Shown here piece after piece: positions 47,273 through 58,043 of a stretch of DNA of 64,000 nucleotides (position 1 is its first letter; each line of letters begins with the position of its first letter). This stretch comes from Streptohalobacillus salinus (GTDB taxonomy: Bacteria > Bacillota > Bacilli > Bacillales > Amphibacillaceae): contig NZ_QJJR01000007.1 in NCBI RefSeq assembly GCF_003201605.1, forward strand, positions 1 to 64,000, written 5' to 3'. A program made the translations under genes and the position numbers. The notes beneath the pieces are model-generated. The model was given only the letters and a program-made list of their open reading frames with translations, ran no database searches and was not told the origin of the DNA.

Positions 47273-48586
47273 TTAGATATTCAATAGGTATTGATTCATT
47301 TTCGCTTTGATTTTCTCAACTTGACCTGATTTAAGGTTGATGTCCTTGATATCAATGGCGTGTGCTTCAAGTTCTTTTAAGCTTGTTTTACCGTCAACGA
47401 TTTGTTTACCAATGCCTGATTTGAATGTCTCATAGCGATCATCAACAATGCCTTCAAAGAAGTTATCATCAATCATTTTTTGCGCTACTTTTAAACCAAT
47501 AGCAAAGGCATCCATACCAGCGATATGTGCGTGGAATAAATCATCTGTTTCAAATGAACCACGACGTACTTTCGCATCAAAGTTTAAACCGCCACGACCT
47601 AAACCACCATTTTTAAGAATTTCATACATTGCAAGTGTTGTTGAATACAGATCTGTTGGGAATTCATCGGTATCCCATCCAAGTAATAAATCACCTTGGT
47701 TGGCATCGACTGAACCTAACATACCACTTTCACGAGCCACGCGTAGTTCGTGTTCGAATGTGTGACCTGCAAGTGTTGCGTGGTTCGCTTCAATATTAAA
47801 TTTAAAGTGATCTTGTAAATCATATTGTTGTAAGAATGCGGTAGCTGTCGCTACATCAAAATCATATTGATGTGTCGTTGGTTCTTTTGGTTTAGGCTCA
47901 ATTAAGAATTGTGCATCAAAACCGATTTCTTTTGAGTAATCAAGTGCCATGTGGTAAAGGCTCGCCAAGTTTGATTGCTCAAGCTTCATGTTTGTATTAA
48001 GTAATGATTCGTATCCTTCACGTCCACCCCAGAATACATAGTTTTCTGCGCCTAATTCTTTACCAACTTCTAGACCTTTTTTAATTTTACCTGCTGCATA
48101 TGCAAAAACATCTGCATGTGGTGAAGTTCCTGCACCGTGCGTCCAACGTGGGTTGGTGAAGTTATTTGCTGTGTTCCATAGTAATTTTGTTTTACTGTCT
48201 TTCATGTATTCTTTGATCATTGCTACAATTTCATCTAAGTTTTTGTTTGTTTCACGTAATGTGTCACCTTCAGGTGCAATATCAACATCATGGAAACAGA
48301 AGAATGGTGCATCAATTTTTTCGAAGAATTCAAAAGCTGCTTCAACACGTGCTTTTGCTAAATCCATACCTTTTAAGTGGTCCCATGGACGAATCGCAGT
48401 ACCCGCACCAAACGGATCCCCACCATCACCTGTGAATGTATGCCAGTAAGCAATACCATAACGCAATGTCTCTTCCATTGTCTTACCATTAATTTTCTCT
48501 TCAGGGTTATAGAATTTAAATGCAAACGGATTGTCTGAGTTACGACCTTCATACTTTACTTTACTAATTTCATCAAAATAAGCCAT
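47273..48586 (-). CDS. xylA: Xylose isomerase
   Basis: 437 residues, group II. Active-site HDVD ([12 protein letters not shown]), [30 protein letters not shown] and the metal-binding [20 protein letters not shown] are all present. Converts xylose to xylulose. First gene of its operon. Upstream are an 8-base inverted repeat over the promoter and a cre-like site. Confidence 0.97.
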   Translation of the reverse strand: MAYFDEISKVKYEGRNSDNPFAFKFYNPEEKINGKTMEETLRYGIAYWHTFTGDGGDPFGAGTAIRPWDHLKGMDLAKARVEAAFEFFEKIDAPFFCFHDVDIAPEGDTLRETNKNLDEIVAMIKEYMKDSKTKLLWNTANNFTNPRWTHGAGTSPHADVFAYAAGKIKKGLEVGKELGAENYVFWGGREGYESLLNTNMKLEQSNLASLYHMALDYSKEIGFDAQFLIEPKPKEPTTHQYDFDVATATAFLQQYDLQDHFKFNIEANHATLAGHTFEHELRVARESGMLGSVDANQGDLLLGWDTDEFPTDLYSTTLAMYEILKNGGLGRGGLNFDAKVRRGSFETDDLFHAHIAGMDAFAIGLKVAQKMIDDNFFEGIVDDRYETFKSGIGKQIVDGKTSLKELEAHAIDIKDINLKSGQVEKIKAKMNQYLLNI

Positions 48587-48640
48587 CTGTGTAGCCTCCT
48601 TGGTTTTGTTTTAAGCTGATACTTGTATTCTATCACGTTT

Positions 48641-48671
48641 AACTTAGTTAGTCTATCGAATATACTAAGTT
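48641..48671. promoter_or_regulatory. Possible XylR operator at the xylA promoter
   Basis: AACTTAGT / ACTAAGTT eight-base perfect arms with a 15-base spacer. The likely minus-strand promoter (TAGACT-N17-TAGAAT) overlaps it, and the position and size fit a ROK-type XylR operator. No xylR gene is in the window. Confidence 0.5.
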
Positions 48672-48682
48672 TTTTAAAATTT

Positions 48683-48696
48683 TTTTAGCGCTTTCA
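48683..48696. promoter_or_regulatory. cre-like site upstream of xylA
   Basis: On the minus strand TGAAAGCGCTAAAA matches TGWAARCGYTWNCW except at one position. It lies upstream of the likely promoter, about 100 bases from the xylA start. Confidence 0.5.
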
Positions 48697-48782
48697 TTCT
48701 TGTGTTGACAAGCTTCCTTAATCTACCGCTCACATTCACTGCTTCCCGGAGGCTTGCAGGAAAAAATTCTTTAAGCCTTCCA

Positions 48783-50180
48783 TTAAAGCTGTAAGTATTG
48801 CTTCGCATTATGGAAGCAAATGGCTTCAACAAGTTCCTTTAATAAGCGCTCATCCGTAGGAATAATCCCCTCATTTACCCATTCAGCAATAACATTAGCT
48901 AAAATTCGTCTGAAATACTCATGACGTGGATAAGAAACAAAGCTTCTAGAATCCGTCAACATACCAATAAATGTTGCTAAAAAGCCATAATGAGCAAGGT
49001 CATTGAGTTGACGTTCCATGCCGCGTTTTTGATCATTAAACCACCAACCCGAACCAAATTGCATCCTTCCCATTGTCGGACCGGATTGAAAATTCCCTAG
49101 CGCAGTTAATACGACCTCGTTCTGTGTTGGGTTTAAATTATAAACGATTGTTTGAGGCAAAGCATTATTTTCAGCGAGTTTACTAAAATGCTGATTTAAA
49201 GGTTGGGCAAGTGGGCGATCATCGATCGCATCAAAGCCACGATCGGTTCCCAGTTGATGTAACATCTTTCGGTGATTGTTTCTTAGTGCGCCAACATGAA
49301 GTTGCATGGTCCAATTTTTTTTCGTGTATTGTTTCGCTAAGTAATGCAACACACCTGTTTGATACTTATTAACATCCACCTGTGTTAAAGTTTCGTCATT
49401 TAAACGCTTTTTAATAATACGGTCCAAATCAAAAGGTGTATAGTCATGATAGCGAAGTACCGAGATTCCGTGATCCGCCAGTTTTGCCCCTGCTTCACTG
49501 AATCGCTCAACAATTCGGTCCAGTAATTCAAACAAGTGCGTAATTTGCTGAACCTTGATCGCAAAACGTTCTTCTAAAGTTGTAAGGTACTCTAGAAATT
49601 GCTGTGCCTGGATATCAATTAATCGATCAGGTCTAAGTGTTGGTAGGACCTGCGGTTTAAATGTCACATCTGCGCGTAGCTTTTCATGAAATACCAATGA
49701 ATCTATCGGATCGTCTGTGGTGCCAATCATATAAACATTTGATCGTTCAATTAATGCTCGCGGAAGAAAATCTTTTGATGCTAATTTTTCATTGCACTGT
49801 TGATAAACCGCTTCCCAATTCGAAGGGCCAAGCAACTGATCAATACCAAAATAGCGTTTTAGTTCGAGATGCGTCCAGTGATGCAAAGGATTAGCAACCG
49901 TTTTAGGAACAATTGATGCCCATGCCTTAAATTTCTCTTCGTCACTTGCTTCACCTGTAATATAATATTCATCAATCCCCATGGCTCGAAGTGCGCGCCA
50001 TTTGTAATGATCGTCCGCAAGCCATAACTCAGTGATGGTTCGAAAGGGGCGATTATGAAAAATCGTTTCTGCTGATAAGTGACAATGGTAGTCAATAATC
50101 GGTAAGTCCTTCATGTAATTGTGATACAAGTGTCTGGCATAACTCGATTGCAACAGAAAATCTTCATCAATAAATGACAT
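48783..50180 (-). CDS. uxaC: Glucuronate isomerase
   Basis: 466 residues. IIDYHCHLSAETI and the GATDDPIDSLVFH-like segment with GTTDDP mark the family. Converts D-glucuronate to D-fructuronate. Last gene of the nine-gene glucuronoxylan operon. The first in-frame GTG lies inside the Shine-Dalgarno GGAGTG, so I use the ATG at MSFIDEDF, eight bases downstream of GGAG. Confidence 0.94.
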   Translation of the reverse strand: MSFIDEDFLLQSSYARHLYHNYMKDLPIIDYHCHLSAETIFHNRPFRTITELWLADDHYKWRALRAMGIDEYYITGEASDEEKFKAWASIVPKTVANPLHHWTHLELKRYFGIDQLLGPSNWEAVYQQCNEKLASKDFLPRALIERSNVYMIGTTDDPIDSLVFHEKLRADVTFKPQVLPTLRPDRLIDIQAQQFLEYLTTLEERFAIKVQQITHLFELLDRIVERFSEAGAKLADHGISVLRYHDYTPFDLDRIIKKRLNDETLTQVDVNKYQTGVLHYLAKQYTKKNWTMQLHVGALRNNHRKMLHQLGTDRGFDAIDDRPLAQPLNQHFSKLAENNALPQTIVYNLNPTQNEVVLTALGNFQSGPTMGRMQFGSGWWFNDQKRGMERQLNDLAHYGFLATFIGMLTDSRSFVSYPRHEYFRRILANVIAEWVNEGIIPTDERLLKELVEAICFHNAKQYLQL

Positions 50181-50195
50181 CATCTTCACTCCTCA

Positions 50196-51167
50196 TTATC
50201 TATCTGTTAATGCATGTTCACCTAAGAGCTCACTTAAAGTCGCTCGATCCGGTGCCCCTTCCCAGTCTCCTTTAAACTGAGTCATGTAAGCGCCCATGGC
50301 ATTCGCTACTTCTAAAGCTCGATCCATCTCAGGTTTAGTCAAGGTTTGTTTATTCAGATCTAAAAAAACGTGTAAAAATCCGGCGGTAAAAGCATCCCCC
50401 GCACCAACAGAATCAATCACTTGGTCCACAGGAAACGGTGACCGCTCAATATGTTCGTCAAGAAAATAACAACCACTGCCTCGGCTCCCGCGTTTCAAGA
50501 CAATCACAGCGACCCCTTGTTTTTTTACGGCTTCTATTTGAGCTTGTTCAGTAAGCTTCGGAAAAAGAAAAGCTAATTCCTGTTCGCCGGGTAGAAACAC
50601 ATCACACAACGGCAACAACTCCAGCAACCTTGTCTTTGCTGTATCTTTATCCCATAACTTAAACCGGATATTAGGATCAAATGAAATTGATAAACCGAAT
50701 TGTTTTGCTGCAATCATGGTCTCTTTTAAAAGGAGAAAGCTTTCTTCACTTAAGGCAGCAGTAATTCCAGTCACATGGAGGTGTTTAGCATCTTTTAGCC
50801 AGAGTGATCGATAGTCCTTACGTGTCAATCGACTGGCCGCTGAACCCTTGCGATAATAATGAACCAAAGGATCGTTTAATGGCCGGCGCTCCTTAAAGAA
50901 TATGCCCGTCGAAGCTTGATCAGTTACTGCAACAAACGTTGTATCGACCTGCTCTTGGCGCAGTGTTTGTAGTACACGTTCACCAAAAGGATCGTTGCCG
51001 ACTTGACTAATAAACCGAACAGGTCGATTGAGTTTACTTAAAGCGATTAGTACATTCGTTTCCGCACCGGCAACAGATTGACTAAACTGATTTGCATACA
51101 CCATTTTCTCACCGTCAGTTGGTTGAAACAGCACCATACTTTCTCCAATTGCGACAACATCAATCAT
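50196..51167 (-). CDS. kdgK: 2-dehydro-3-deoxygluconokinase
   Basis: 323 residues, PfkB family. AGAETNVLIALSKL and the catalytic DSVGAGDAFTAGFLH. Phosphorylates KDG to KDPG. Overlaps kdgA by four bases (ATGA). Confidence 0.93.
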   Translation of the reverse strand: MIDVVAIGESMVLFQPTDGEKMVYANQFSQSVAGAETNVLIALSKLNRPVRFISQVGNDPFGERVLQTLRQEQVDTTFVAVTDQASTGIFFKERRPLNDPLVHYYRKGSAASRLTRKDYRSLWLKDAKHLHVTGITAALSEESFLLLKETMIAAKQFGLSISFDPNIRFKLWDKDTAKTRLLELLPLCDVFLPGEQELAFLFPKLTEQAQIEAVKKQGVAVIVLKRGSRGSGCYFLDEHIERSPFPVDQVIDSVGAGDAFTAGFLHVFLDLNKQTLTKPEMDRALEVANAMGAYMTQFKGDWEGAPDRATLSELLGEHALTDR

Positions 51168-51793
51168 GACACATGCGCCTCAACAATTTTTACGTATGCT
51201 GATGCGGTTTCTTCGATACCAGCAAAGTCACCTTGATCAACGCGCGCCCGGCTTATCAACTGACTACCAAGTCCAACAACACTCACGCCAGCTTTTAAAA
51301 AGAGGGCTACATTGTCAAGATCTATGCCACCAGTTGCCATCATCTCAACATGCGCTAAAGGACCTTTAATATTTTTAATATAACCTGCGCCAAGTGTGCC
51401 GGCAGGGAACACTTTAATCATTTCAGCGCCCGCATTGACTGCTGTCTGCATTTCTGACGGTGTTAGCGTACCTGGAAAAACCGGTTTTCCAATTGCTTTA
51501 CCAAAAGCCAGAATATCAGCATCAAAGTGAGGGGAAACCAAGAAGGCTGCCCCTGCATCGCTTGCACGCTTGGCATCGACGACACTTAGAACCGTACCCG
51601 CGCCAACTGTTATGGTGTCACCAAAGTGATTGATCAATGCTTTGATTTGTTCACAGGCATCTTTCGCATCGAGAGTCACTTCAACAAAGTGAATGCCCCC
51701 TTTTCTTACTGCTTCGACTGCCTCGATGATGCGATTCCCAGGCAGTTTACGTACGACCGCAACTAACTTTGCTTGCTTTAATTGATCAATCAT
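51164..51793 (-). CDS. kdgA: KDPG/KHG aldolase
   Basis: 209 residues. FVEVTLDAKD with the conserved Glu and the Schiff-base Lys in AEMIKVFPAGTLGAGYIK. Splits KDPG to pyruvate and glyceraldehyde-3-phosphate. GTG and ATG starts are adjacent; the ATG has the better spacing (seven bases) after AAGGAGG. Confidence 0.93.
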   Translation of the reverse strand: MIDQLKQAKLVAVVRKLPGNRIIEAVEAVRKGGIHFVEVTLDAKDACEQIKALINHFGDTITVGAGTVLSVVDAKRASDAGAAFLVSPHFDADILAFGKAIGKPVFPGTLTPSEMQTAVNAGAEMIKVFPAGTLGAGYIKNIKGPLAHVEMMATGGIDLDNVALFLKAGVSVVGLGSQLISRARVDQGDFAGIEETASAYVKIVEAHVS

Positions 51794-51805
51794 CACGTTT
51801 CCTCC

Positions 51806-52651
51806 TTAAACACCCGAATAAGACATGAAGCCGCCATCGACAGGCACACTAATACCTGTAACAAAGCCGCTGTAGGTTTTATCAGCTAGCCACAGCAAGA
51901 CACCATGTAAATCTTCGGGTTTACCTAAGCGTTTCATCGGTGTTTGCGACAATATTTTCTCCGTCCGCGGCGTGAAGCTTCCATCTGCGTTTGTTAACAA
52001 AGTCCGGTTTTGTTCAGTTAAGAAAAAGCCGGGTGCTAATGCGTTAACTCTGACACCTGCCTCACCAAAATGTACCGCCATCCATTGCGTAAAGTTATCA
52101 ATACCAGCTTTTGCTGCTGAATACGCTGGCACTTTAGTCATTGGCGAAGGTGCACTCATTGATGACATATTAATGATGGACCCTTCCGTTTTGATTAATT
52201 CATCGGTAAAGACTTGCGAGGGGATCAGCGTTCCCATTAGATTCAAGTTGAAAACAAAATTAAATCCTTTCATCGATAAATCAAAGAAACTACGAATATC
52301 AGGATCAGCAACATCTTTTTCGTTATAGGTCTCATTTGTCGTTGAACCTTCAGGATGATTGCCACCAGCACCATTTATCAATAAATCAACACGACCATAC
52401 TGTTTAAGGACTTCTTGTTTAGCTGTTTCAACAACTGAACGGTCGGTTACATCACAATAGACCGATATCGCTTCTCCACCTTGGGCGATAATGTCTGCAG
52501 CAGCAAGATCCCCTGGTTCTTTCGGATAATTTAAAATAGCGATTTTCATACCATGGCGGGCAAGTTCTCTTGCCATTGACCCGCAAAGTACACCCCCACC
52601 GCCTGTAACAACGGCAACCTTCCCTTTTAATTGTTCATGTATCCCTGTCAT
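51806..52651 (-). CDS. uxuB: D-mannonate oxidoreductase (short-chain dehydrogenase type)
   Basis: A 281-residue SDR of the Bacillus UxuB/YjmF kind, which replaces the unrelated long-chain enzyme of E. coli. TGGGGVLCGSMARELA for NAD binding and catalytic SSMSA-x12-YSAAKAG. Reduces fructuronate to mannonate. Four-base ATGA overlap with uxuA. Confidence 0.9.
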   Translation of the reverse strand: MTGIHEQLKGKVAVVTGGGGVLCGSMARELARHGMKIAILNYPKEPGDLAAADIIAQGGEAISVYCDVTDRSVVETAKQEVLKQYGRVDLLINGAGGNHPEGSTTNETYNEKDVADPDIRSFFDLSMKGFNFVFNLNLMGTLIPSQVFTDELIKTEGSIINMSSMSAPSPMTKVPAYSAAKAGIDNFTQWMAVHFGEAGVRVNALAPGFFLTEQNRTLLTNADGSFTPRTEKILSQTPMKRLGKPEDLHGVLLWLADKTYSGFVTGISVPVDGGFMSYSGV

Positions 52652-53718
52652 TTATTCTCCTCCTCTAACATGTCCCATAAGCCTTGCATGTACATTGCTC
52701 CTAGGGCGCGGTCATATAAGCCATAGCCTGGGCGAGCATCTTCTCCCCAAATCATTCGACCATGATCAGGTCTGACGTAGCCTTGATAATCATGTTTGTG
52801 TAAAATCTTAATAAGTGCTTTCACATCAACAGACCCTTCATCATCACGATGGGCCACTTCATGAAAATCACCATTTTCTAAATGTTTCACATTACGAATA
52901 TGAATAAACGGCGCACGATCATTGCCAACAAATTTTTCAAAAATACGCGGCAAATTATTCGCTAAGTTGGCACCAAGTGAGCCCGTACAAAGTGTAATCC
53001 CGTTTTCAACCTCCGGAACGGCAGCCATGAGTCGGTCTAAATCTTTTTCATTTTTAATGATCCGCGGTAAACCAAACACTGACCACGGCGGATCATCCGG
53101 ATGAATCGCCATTCGTACATCGCAGGCTTTGGCAACAGGAATAATTGCCTCTAAAAAATAGACTAAATGATCAAAGAGTTTTTCCTCCGTCATCCCTTGG
53201 TACTGTTCAAATAATGCTTCAATTTTACTCAGTCGCTCTGGTTCCCAACCTGGCATCGCATGTCCTTTAGCGCTGTTTTTTATTCGCTCAATCAGCACCA
53301 CCGGATCAATCCCCTCAATCTGATCACGTTCATAGCTCAACACAGTAGAACCATCAGGTAACGGCATCGCTAAATCGGAGCGAGTCCAATCAAAGATTGG
53401 CATAAAGTTGTAACAAATCACTTTCACACCGAACTTACTTAATGTTTTAATTGTCTCTTTATAGTTTTCAATATATGTCTCCCGTGTTGGTAAGCCAAGT
53501 TTGATATCTTCATGAATGTTGACACTTTCGATAACCTCAAGTGCTAGTCCGGCTTCGTGTGCCTCTTCTACCATGGTAGCAACAGCTGTTTCTGGCCACG
53601 GTGCACCTACCGGAATATGATAGAGTGCACCAACAACACCGGTCATGCCTGGAATCTGTTTCATATATCCTAGTGGAATATTATCTTCGTCATAAAACCA
53701 ACGAAAGGTCATTTTCAT
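52648..53718 (-). CDS. uxuA: Mannonate dehydratase
   Basis: 356 residues. Family N-terminus MTFRWFYDEDNIPL, metal-binding MAIHPDDPPWSVFGLPRI, and HIRNVKH/RPDHGRMIW. Makes KDG from mannonate. An in-frame GTG and ATG precede the chosen ATG; the chosen one has GAGG eight bases ahead. Confidence 0.95.
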   Translation of the reverse strand: MKMTFRWFYDEDNIPLGYMKQIPGMTGVVGALYHIPVGAPWPETAVATMVEEAHEAGLALEVIESVNIHEDIKLGLPTRETYIENYKETIKTLSKFGVKVICYNFMPIFDWTRSDLAMPLPDGSTVLSYERDQIEGIDPVVLIERIKNSAKGHAMPGWEPERLSKIEALFEQYQGMTEEKLFDHLVYFLEAIIPVAKACDVRMAIHPDDPPWSVFGLPRIIKNEKDLDRLMAAVPEVENGITLCTGSLGANLANNLPRIFEKFVGNDRAPFIHIRNVKHLENGDFHEVAHRDDEGSVDVKALIKILHKHDYQGYVRPDHGRMIWGEDARPGYGLYDRALGAMYMQGLWDMLEEENK

Positions 53719-53732
53719 TACCTTCACCTCAT

Positions 53733-55775
53733 CTAATAAATTGTTCTCCCGTGCAAATCATTGATCCCCGATTTCCGATAAAAATACGTGTTAACGGTAT
53801 CTCGCCATTCTTTCGCCATATACAATTGGTGTTCGAGTCGTTCCATCACGCTCGTATAGCGTGTCGGATCAATCGCCTCTTTGAGTGATTGCCACGCATC
53901 AATCATCGCCTTAACTTGTTCAACCCCTCTAAAGTGTGTATCGTAAATATGTTGAATCACTGTTTTACCACTGTGAAGTTGATGCGTATACGGCACATGG
54001 TGGAAAAATAACAACAATTCATCGGGACAGCGGGTTAAATCATTGTAGACTCTTGCATTCTCTTTGTGGAATTGTCCCGTGAACCCTGTTCCTGTTTCGA
54101 TTGTACGATCGACTCCAACCCCATTGCGATCAGCAAAGTGATAAGTGCCCCATTTGTCGTATTCATAACCATCAATGTTTGGTCCGTAGTGATGTGAAAT
54201 ATTCACCATCCAACCAATGCCTAGTGGCGACGTATAATTCTCGTAAATCTCCCAAGAAGGCATCACCATCTGCATGATGGTTTTAATCACAAAGGGATCA
54301 TTACCAAAGGTTTGTTTTACCCACTCTAATGCAATCGCCTCAGCCGTTAATTCTGGATTCCAAATCATACGACCGTAGCCATACAGATTCAATTGAGCAA
54401 ACAGATGCCCGGTCCAGTTATAGTCACTACCGACATTTGATACCGCCACAATGCCTGCATGTCCGTTTTTAAACACCTCGCCTGCGACAATATCTTTCAC
54501 ATAAGTGCCCATCCCTTTACTGTATGTGTCAAAACTTAGCACTTCTTTCCACTGTGGGACAAGATAGACCAAATGTTTTTGTTGCCCCAGATACTCCTGA
54601 GCAATTTGAAATTCTAAAAAATGATTGGTGTTTTCCAAGCTCCCAATTAAAGGGGACACAGGTTCACGAACTTGGAAGTCCATCGGTCCATTTTTAATTT
54701 GCAAGACCACATTCTCCTTAAAAGCGCCGTCTAACGGCATAAAGTGATCATAAGCTGCTCGGGCTCGGTCCGTCTGACGATCACGCCAGTCTTGCTTACA
54801 GTTGTATACAAAGCATCGCCAAATAACAAGACCACCATAAGGTTCAAGCGCTTCAGCCAACATGTTGGCCCCTTCAGCATGATTGCGACCATAGGTGAAC
54901 GGCCCTGGACGGTTTTCTGAATCAGCTTTAACTAAAAAACCTCCAAAGTTAGGTATCACTTGATAAATCGCTTGTGCACGCGCTTTCCAAAAGGCTTGTA
55001 CATCTTTATCTAATGGATCTGCTGAGGCAATTCCTTTTTCCATTGGTGCAGCATAGTTGATACTTAAAAATAAGGTAATACCAAACTGATTGAAAATATC
55101 TGATGTTTGTTTAACGTCCATGAGGTAACGATCAAAAATTAAATCCGTCTCATTTTCATGAACATTGACATTGTTAATAGAAATCGCATTTATTCCCGCA
55201 GCGGCTAATAATCGCGCATAATCATAAATGCGTTGCCGATCTTTAATAAATTGATAATCCTTATAGAAAAATGATTCCCCTGCATAACCTCGTTCAACTT
55301 CTCCATTCATGTCATCCCACTGATTAATCATTCGCACTGGGTTCTTTGGCACTTCAGTCATTGATAAGTGTTGAAGCGACTCCTCCATTTGCAACAACCG
55401 CAATAAGTGAAAAACACCATACAAGACACCGTTTGCATCTTTTGCGGTTAACTGAATCCGTTTTTCTGTCGTCTTTAATTGATAACTTTCGTTAGGTAGA
55501 GACGGATCCAGCGTAATGGCTAATCCTTCACTTATTGTCTCTCTCACAACAGCTGGACGTTGTTTAAACATTTCATTTAATCCGACCGTCCATTCATCTA
55601 ATGCGCGTTCAATGATGTCATTATCCACTGTTACCGATACCGCTTTTAGATAAGGAGCTACCGTTTTTGTGTATTTTTCTTGATCCTTTTCTCGGTATTG
55701 TAACCACGCTCGATAACTTGTTAACTGATCAACCGTAAGGCCATCAATCCGGCGTTCTGATTGTCTAAATTGCAT
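53733..55775 (-). CDS. aguA: Alpha-glucuronidase, GH67
   Basis: 680 residues without a signal peptide. GH67 hallmarks: [44 protein letters not shown] with the acid Glu region, and [37 protein letters not shown]. Removes (methyl)glucuronic acid from the end of imported aldouronic acids. An upstream TTG extension is rejected because GAAAGGAAG lies just before the inner ATG. Placed right after the importer and before the glucuronate genes. Confidence 0.96.
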   Translation of the reverse strand: MQFRQSERRIDGLTVDQLTSYRAWLQYREKDQEKYTKTVAPYLKAVSVTVDNDIIERALDEWTVGLNEMFKQRPAVVRETISEGLAITLDPSLPNESYQLKTTEKRIQLTAKDANGVLYGVFHLLRLLQMEESLQHLSMTEVPKNPVRMINQWDDMNGEVERGYAGESFFYKDYQFIKDRQRIYDYARLLAAAGINAISINNVNVHENETDLIFDRYLMDVKQTSDIFNQFGITLFLSINYAAPMEKGIASADPLDKDVQAFWKARAQAIYQVIPNFGGFLVKADSENRPGPFTYGRNHAEGANMLAEALEPYGGLVIWRCFVYNCKQDWRDRQTDRARAAYDHFMPLDGAFKENVVLQIKNGPMDFQVREPVSPLIGSLENTNHFLEFQIAQEYLGQQKHLVYLVPQWKEVLSFDTYSKGMGTYVKDIVAGEVFKNGHAGIVAVSNVGSDYNWTGHLFAQLNLYGYGRMIWNPELTAEAIALEWVKQTFGNDPFVIKTIMQMVMPSWEIYENYTSPLGIGWMVNISHHYGPNIDGYEYDKWGTYHFADRNGVGVDRTIETGTGFTGQFHKENARVYNDLTRCPDELLLFFHHVPYTHQLHSGKTVIQHIYDTHFRGVEQVKAMIDAWQSLKEAIDPTRYTSVMERLEHQLYMAKEWRDTVNTYFYRKSGINDLHGRTIY

Positions 55776-55852
55776 TATTATCTTCCTTTCAAAAAAAGAT
55801 AGCGCCAAAAGCTATCAGCTCTATGGCGCCTTCTTAAAATTTTAAAATGTTC

Positions 55853-56782
55853 TTAACCTTTTACTCCACCAATCGTTAAGCCTTTAACGAAGTATTTCTG
55901 CAAGAATGGGTAAACCATGATAATCGGTACCGATACAACCACGGTCATCGCAGCCCGAACAGATTGTGGGGTTACCACATCGACGACGCCACCTTGCGAG
56001 GCGGCAAACTGCGATTCGGCCCCAGCACCAGAGCCAAAAGCTGCATTGGCATTACTCAATACTTTCATCAATTCGTACTGTAAAGTACTTAACTCTGGTA
56101 TTGAGGAGTTATAGATGAATACATCAAACCACTGATTCCATTGCCCGACTGCAACGAATAAGGAGACGGTTGCAATAACTGGCAACGATAACGGTAGTGC
56201 GATTTTGAAGAATTGGGTGAATTCTCCCGCACCGTCCATCCGCGCTGATTCGAACAAGGTTTCAGGTAAGCCTTCAATGAATGAACGAATCACGATGATA
56301 TTAAATACACCGATGAGCGTTGGGAAAATATAAACCCAAAAAGATCCAATGAGGTTTAGATCGCGGTGTAATAGATACGTCGGAATCAGTCCTGCGTTCA
56401 TATACATGGTCATAACAAAGGCAATCGTGACAAATTTCTTTAAGAAAAAGTGAGGGCGAGAGATGGTATAAGCAACCATCGCGGAAGCCATAACCCCAAG
56501 TCCGGTACCGATCACTGTTCTTAACACGGAGGTTATACCCGCGCGCAGAATTTGCGCTTCAGTGAAGACGTGTTCATAGTTATACCAGGTGAACACCCGC
56601 GGTAAGATACGAATACCCCCGCGAACCGTATCCGTTGATGCATTTAATGAAATAGCTAACGTGTTAAGCATTGGATAAAGCATGACCACAACAAGAAGGA
56701 TCATGATGAGGACATTGACGGTATCAAAGATCAAATCATCGATACTTCTTCGTTTACCTTTTAAGCGATTTAATAAATTCAT
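55853..56782 (-). CDS. ABC importer permease, LplC/AguG-like
   Basis: 309 residues, six membrane segments, CUT1 family. EAA loop SARMDGAGEFTQFFKIALPLSLP interacts with the ATPase. The open frame can be extended 51 codons into the neighbouring permease, but GGAGGAGCAGTC sits before the inner ATG. Likely one half of an aldouronic-acid channel. No ATPase gene is in the operon; a shared MsmK-type ATPase elsewhere would energise it. Confidence 0.88.
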   Translation of the reverse strand: MNLLNRLKGKRRSIDDLIFDTVNVLIMILLVVVMLYPMLNTLAISLNASTDTVRGGIRILPRVFTWYNYEHVFTEAQILRAGITSVLRTVIGTGLGVMASAMVAYTISRPHFFLKKFVTIAFVMTMYMNAGLIPTYLLHRDLNLIGSFWVYIFPTLIGVFNIIVIRSFIEGLPETLFESARMDGAGEFTQFFKIALPLSLPVIATVSLFVAVGQWNQWFDVFIYNSSIPELSTLQYELMKVLSNANAAFGSGAGAESQFAASQGGVVDVVTPQSVRAAMTVVVSVPIIMVYPFLQKYFVKGLTIGGVKG

Positions 56783-56795
56783 GACTGCTCCTCCT

Positions 56796-57776
56796 TTAGA
56801 ATAATCTTGCTTCGCCAAGTTTTTGTGCGATTTTATTGGCGCCAAATAAGAATATAAATGAAATGACTGTTTTAAACATACCTGCTGCCGTTGCGAGTGA
56901 GAAGTTCGCTTGTCGAATCCCGTAACGAAGAACAAAGATGTCTAAGTTTTCTGCATATCCCATGTTCATCGGGTTCATTAAGAGATACTGTGCTTCAAAA
57001 CCAGACTCTAAGATGTAACCAATATTCATAATCATTAAGATGACAACAACCGGTTTAATACCCGGTAAAGTGATATATAAGATCCGCTGCAAGCGTGTTG
57101 CACCGTCAATTTCTGCTGCTTCATATTGCTCTTGATCAATCATTGTAATAGCTGCTAAGTAAATAATTGAGTTCCAACCAACGGTTTTCCATACATCAGA
57201 CGCCCCGATGATGCCCCAAAAATATTCACCAACACCTAAGAACATAATCGGTGTATCTATGATACCTAAATTCATTAGCATGATATTAATAATGCCATCA
57301 TCCACAGAAAGTGCGGAGGAAACGAGACCCGCAACAACTACCCAACTTAAGAAGTGAGGCATGTAACTAATGGTCTGGACGATCCGTTTAAAACCAACCT
57401 GACGTAATTCATTCAGCAATACTGCTAAAGTAATTGCCATCACAAACCCTAACACTAAATTGATCATACTCATTGCTAGCGTGTTACGCATAACTTCTAA
57501 AAAGCGTTGATCTTGGAATAAAAAGGTGAATTGATCGAACCCAACAAACTCTGATTCTTGAAAGCCCCGGGCGGGTTTGTAATCTTGAAAAGCCATCAAC
57601 CAACCTGAGAGCGGTAAGTATTTGAAAATAAACAACCAAATTAAAAATGGTACGCTCATCAACAATAATTCTTTTTGACTCTTACTTTTTTTCAGAAAAT
57701 ATTTAATACCTTTAGGTTGTCTTTTTTTCTTTGTTTTCTTCTTAACACTACCTGTTACATTCACTGCATCTCCCAC
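56796..57776 (-). CDS. ABC importer permease, LplB/AguF-like
   Basis: 326 residues, six membrane segments after a basic N-terminus; EAA loop AAEIDGATRLQRILYITLPGIKP. GTG start eight bases after AAGGAGG. Forms the heterodimer with the following permease. It is 267 bases after the binding-protein gene, a gap that carries a stem-loop. Confidence 0.88.
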   Translation of the reverse strand: MGDAVNVTGSVKKKTKKKRQPKGIKYFLKKSKSQKELLLMSVPFLIWLFIFKYLPLSGWLMAFQDYKPARGFQESEFVGFDQFTFLFQDQRFLEVMRNTLAMSMINLVLGFVMAITLAVLLNELRQVGFKRIVQTISYMPHFLSWVVVAGLVSSALSVDDGIINIMLMNLGIIDTPIMFLGVGEYFWGIIGASDVWKTVGWNSIIYLAAITMIDQEQYEAAEIDGATRLQRILYITLPGIKPVVVILMIMNIGYILESGFEAQYLLMNPMNMGYAENLDIFVLRYGIRQANFSLATAAGMFKTVISFIFLFGANKIAQKLGEARLF

Positions 57777-57930
57777 AATAATTTCCTCCTTCTTTTGACG
57801 TATTAATTTAGAAAAATAAATCCACAGCTTCGTGGTAAGTCTAAATCAATGGCTAAGAATTGATCCTGATGATTCCTATTCAATTTTTAGGGGTACTGTC
57901 CATTAATCCTCTCCCATTTATTTTTCTAAA

Positions 57931-57943
57931 CTAAACCGTTTAG
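57931..57943. promoter_or_regulatory. Palindrome CTAAAC-C-GTTTAG in the importer intergenic gap
   Basis: Perfect six-base arms around one C, between the binding protein and permease genes. It has the look of a LacI-family half-operator pair. No regulator is assigned. Confidence 0.35.
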
Positions 57944-57997
57944 ATCGATTCAGAGATACTAAAGGATTGTTAACACCCACGCTTCATTAAGATGGCA

Positions 57998-58022
57998 GAT
58001 GGCAAACAAAGTGTTTGCCATC
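57998..58022 (-). other. Intra-operon stem-loop after the binding-protein gene
   Basis: GATGGCAAACA / TGTTTGCCATC, 11-base perfect arms and a three-base loop, without U-tract, right after the SBP stop. Likely protects the upstream message and lowers read-through, as in the other importer here. Confidence 0.65.
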
Positions 58023-58043
58023 GCCAATTAATTTGTATGAATA

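Noticed and set aside
48153-48449. 98-codon plus-strand frame inside xylA
   Set aside because: Antisense of a well-conserved enzyme; composition follows the opposite strand.
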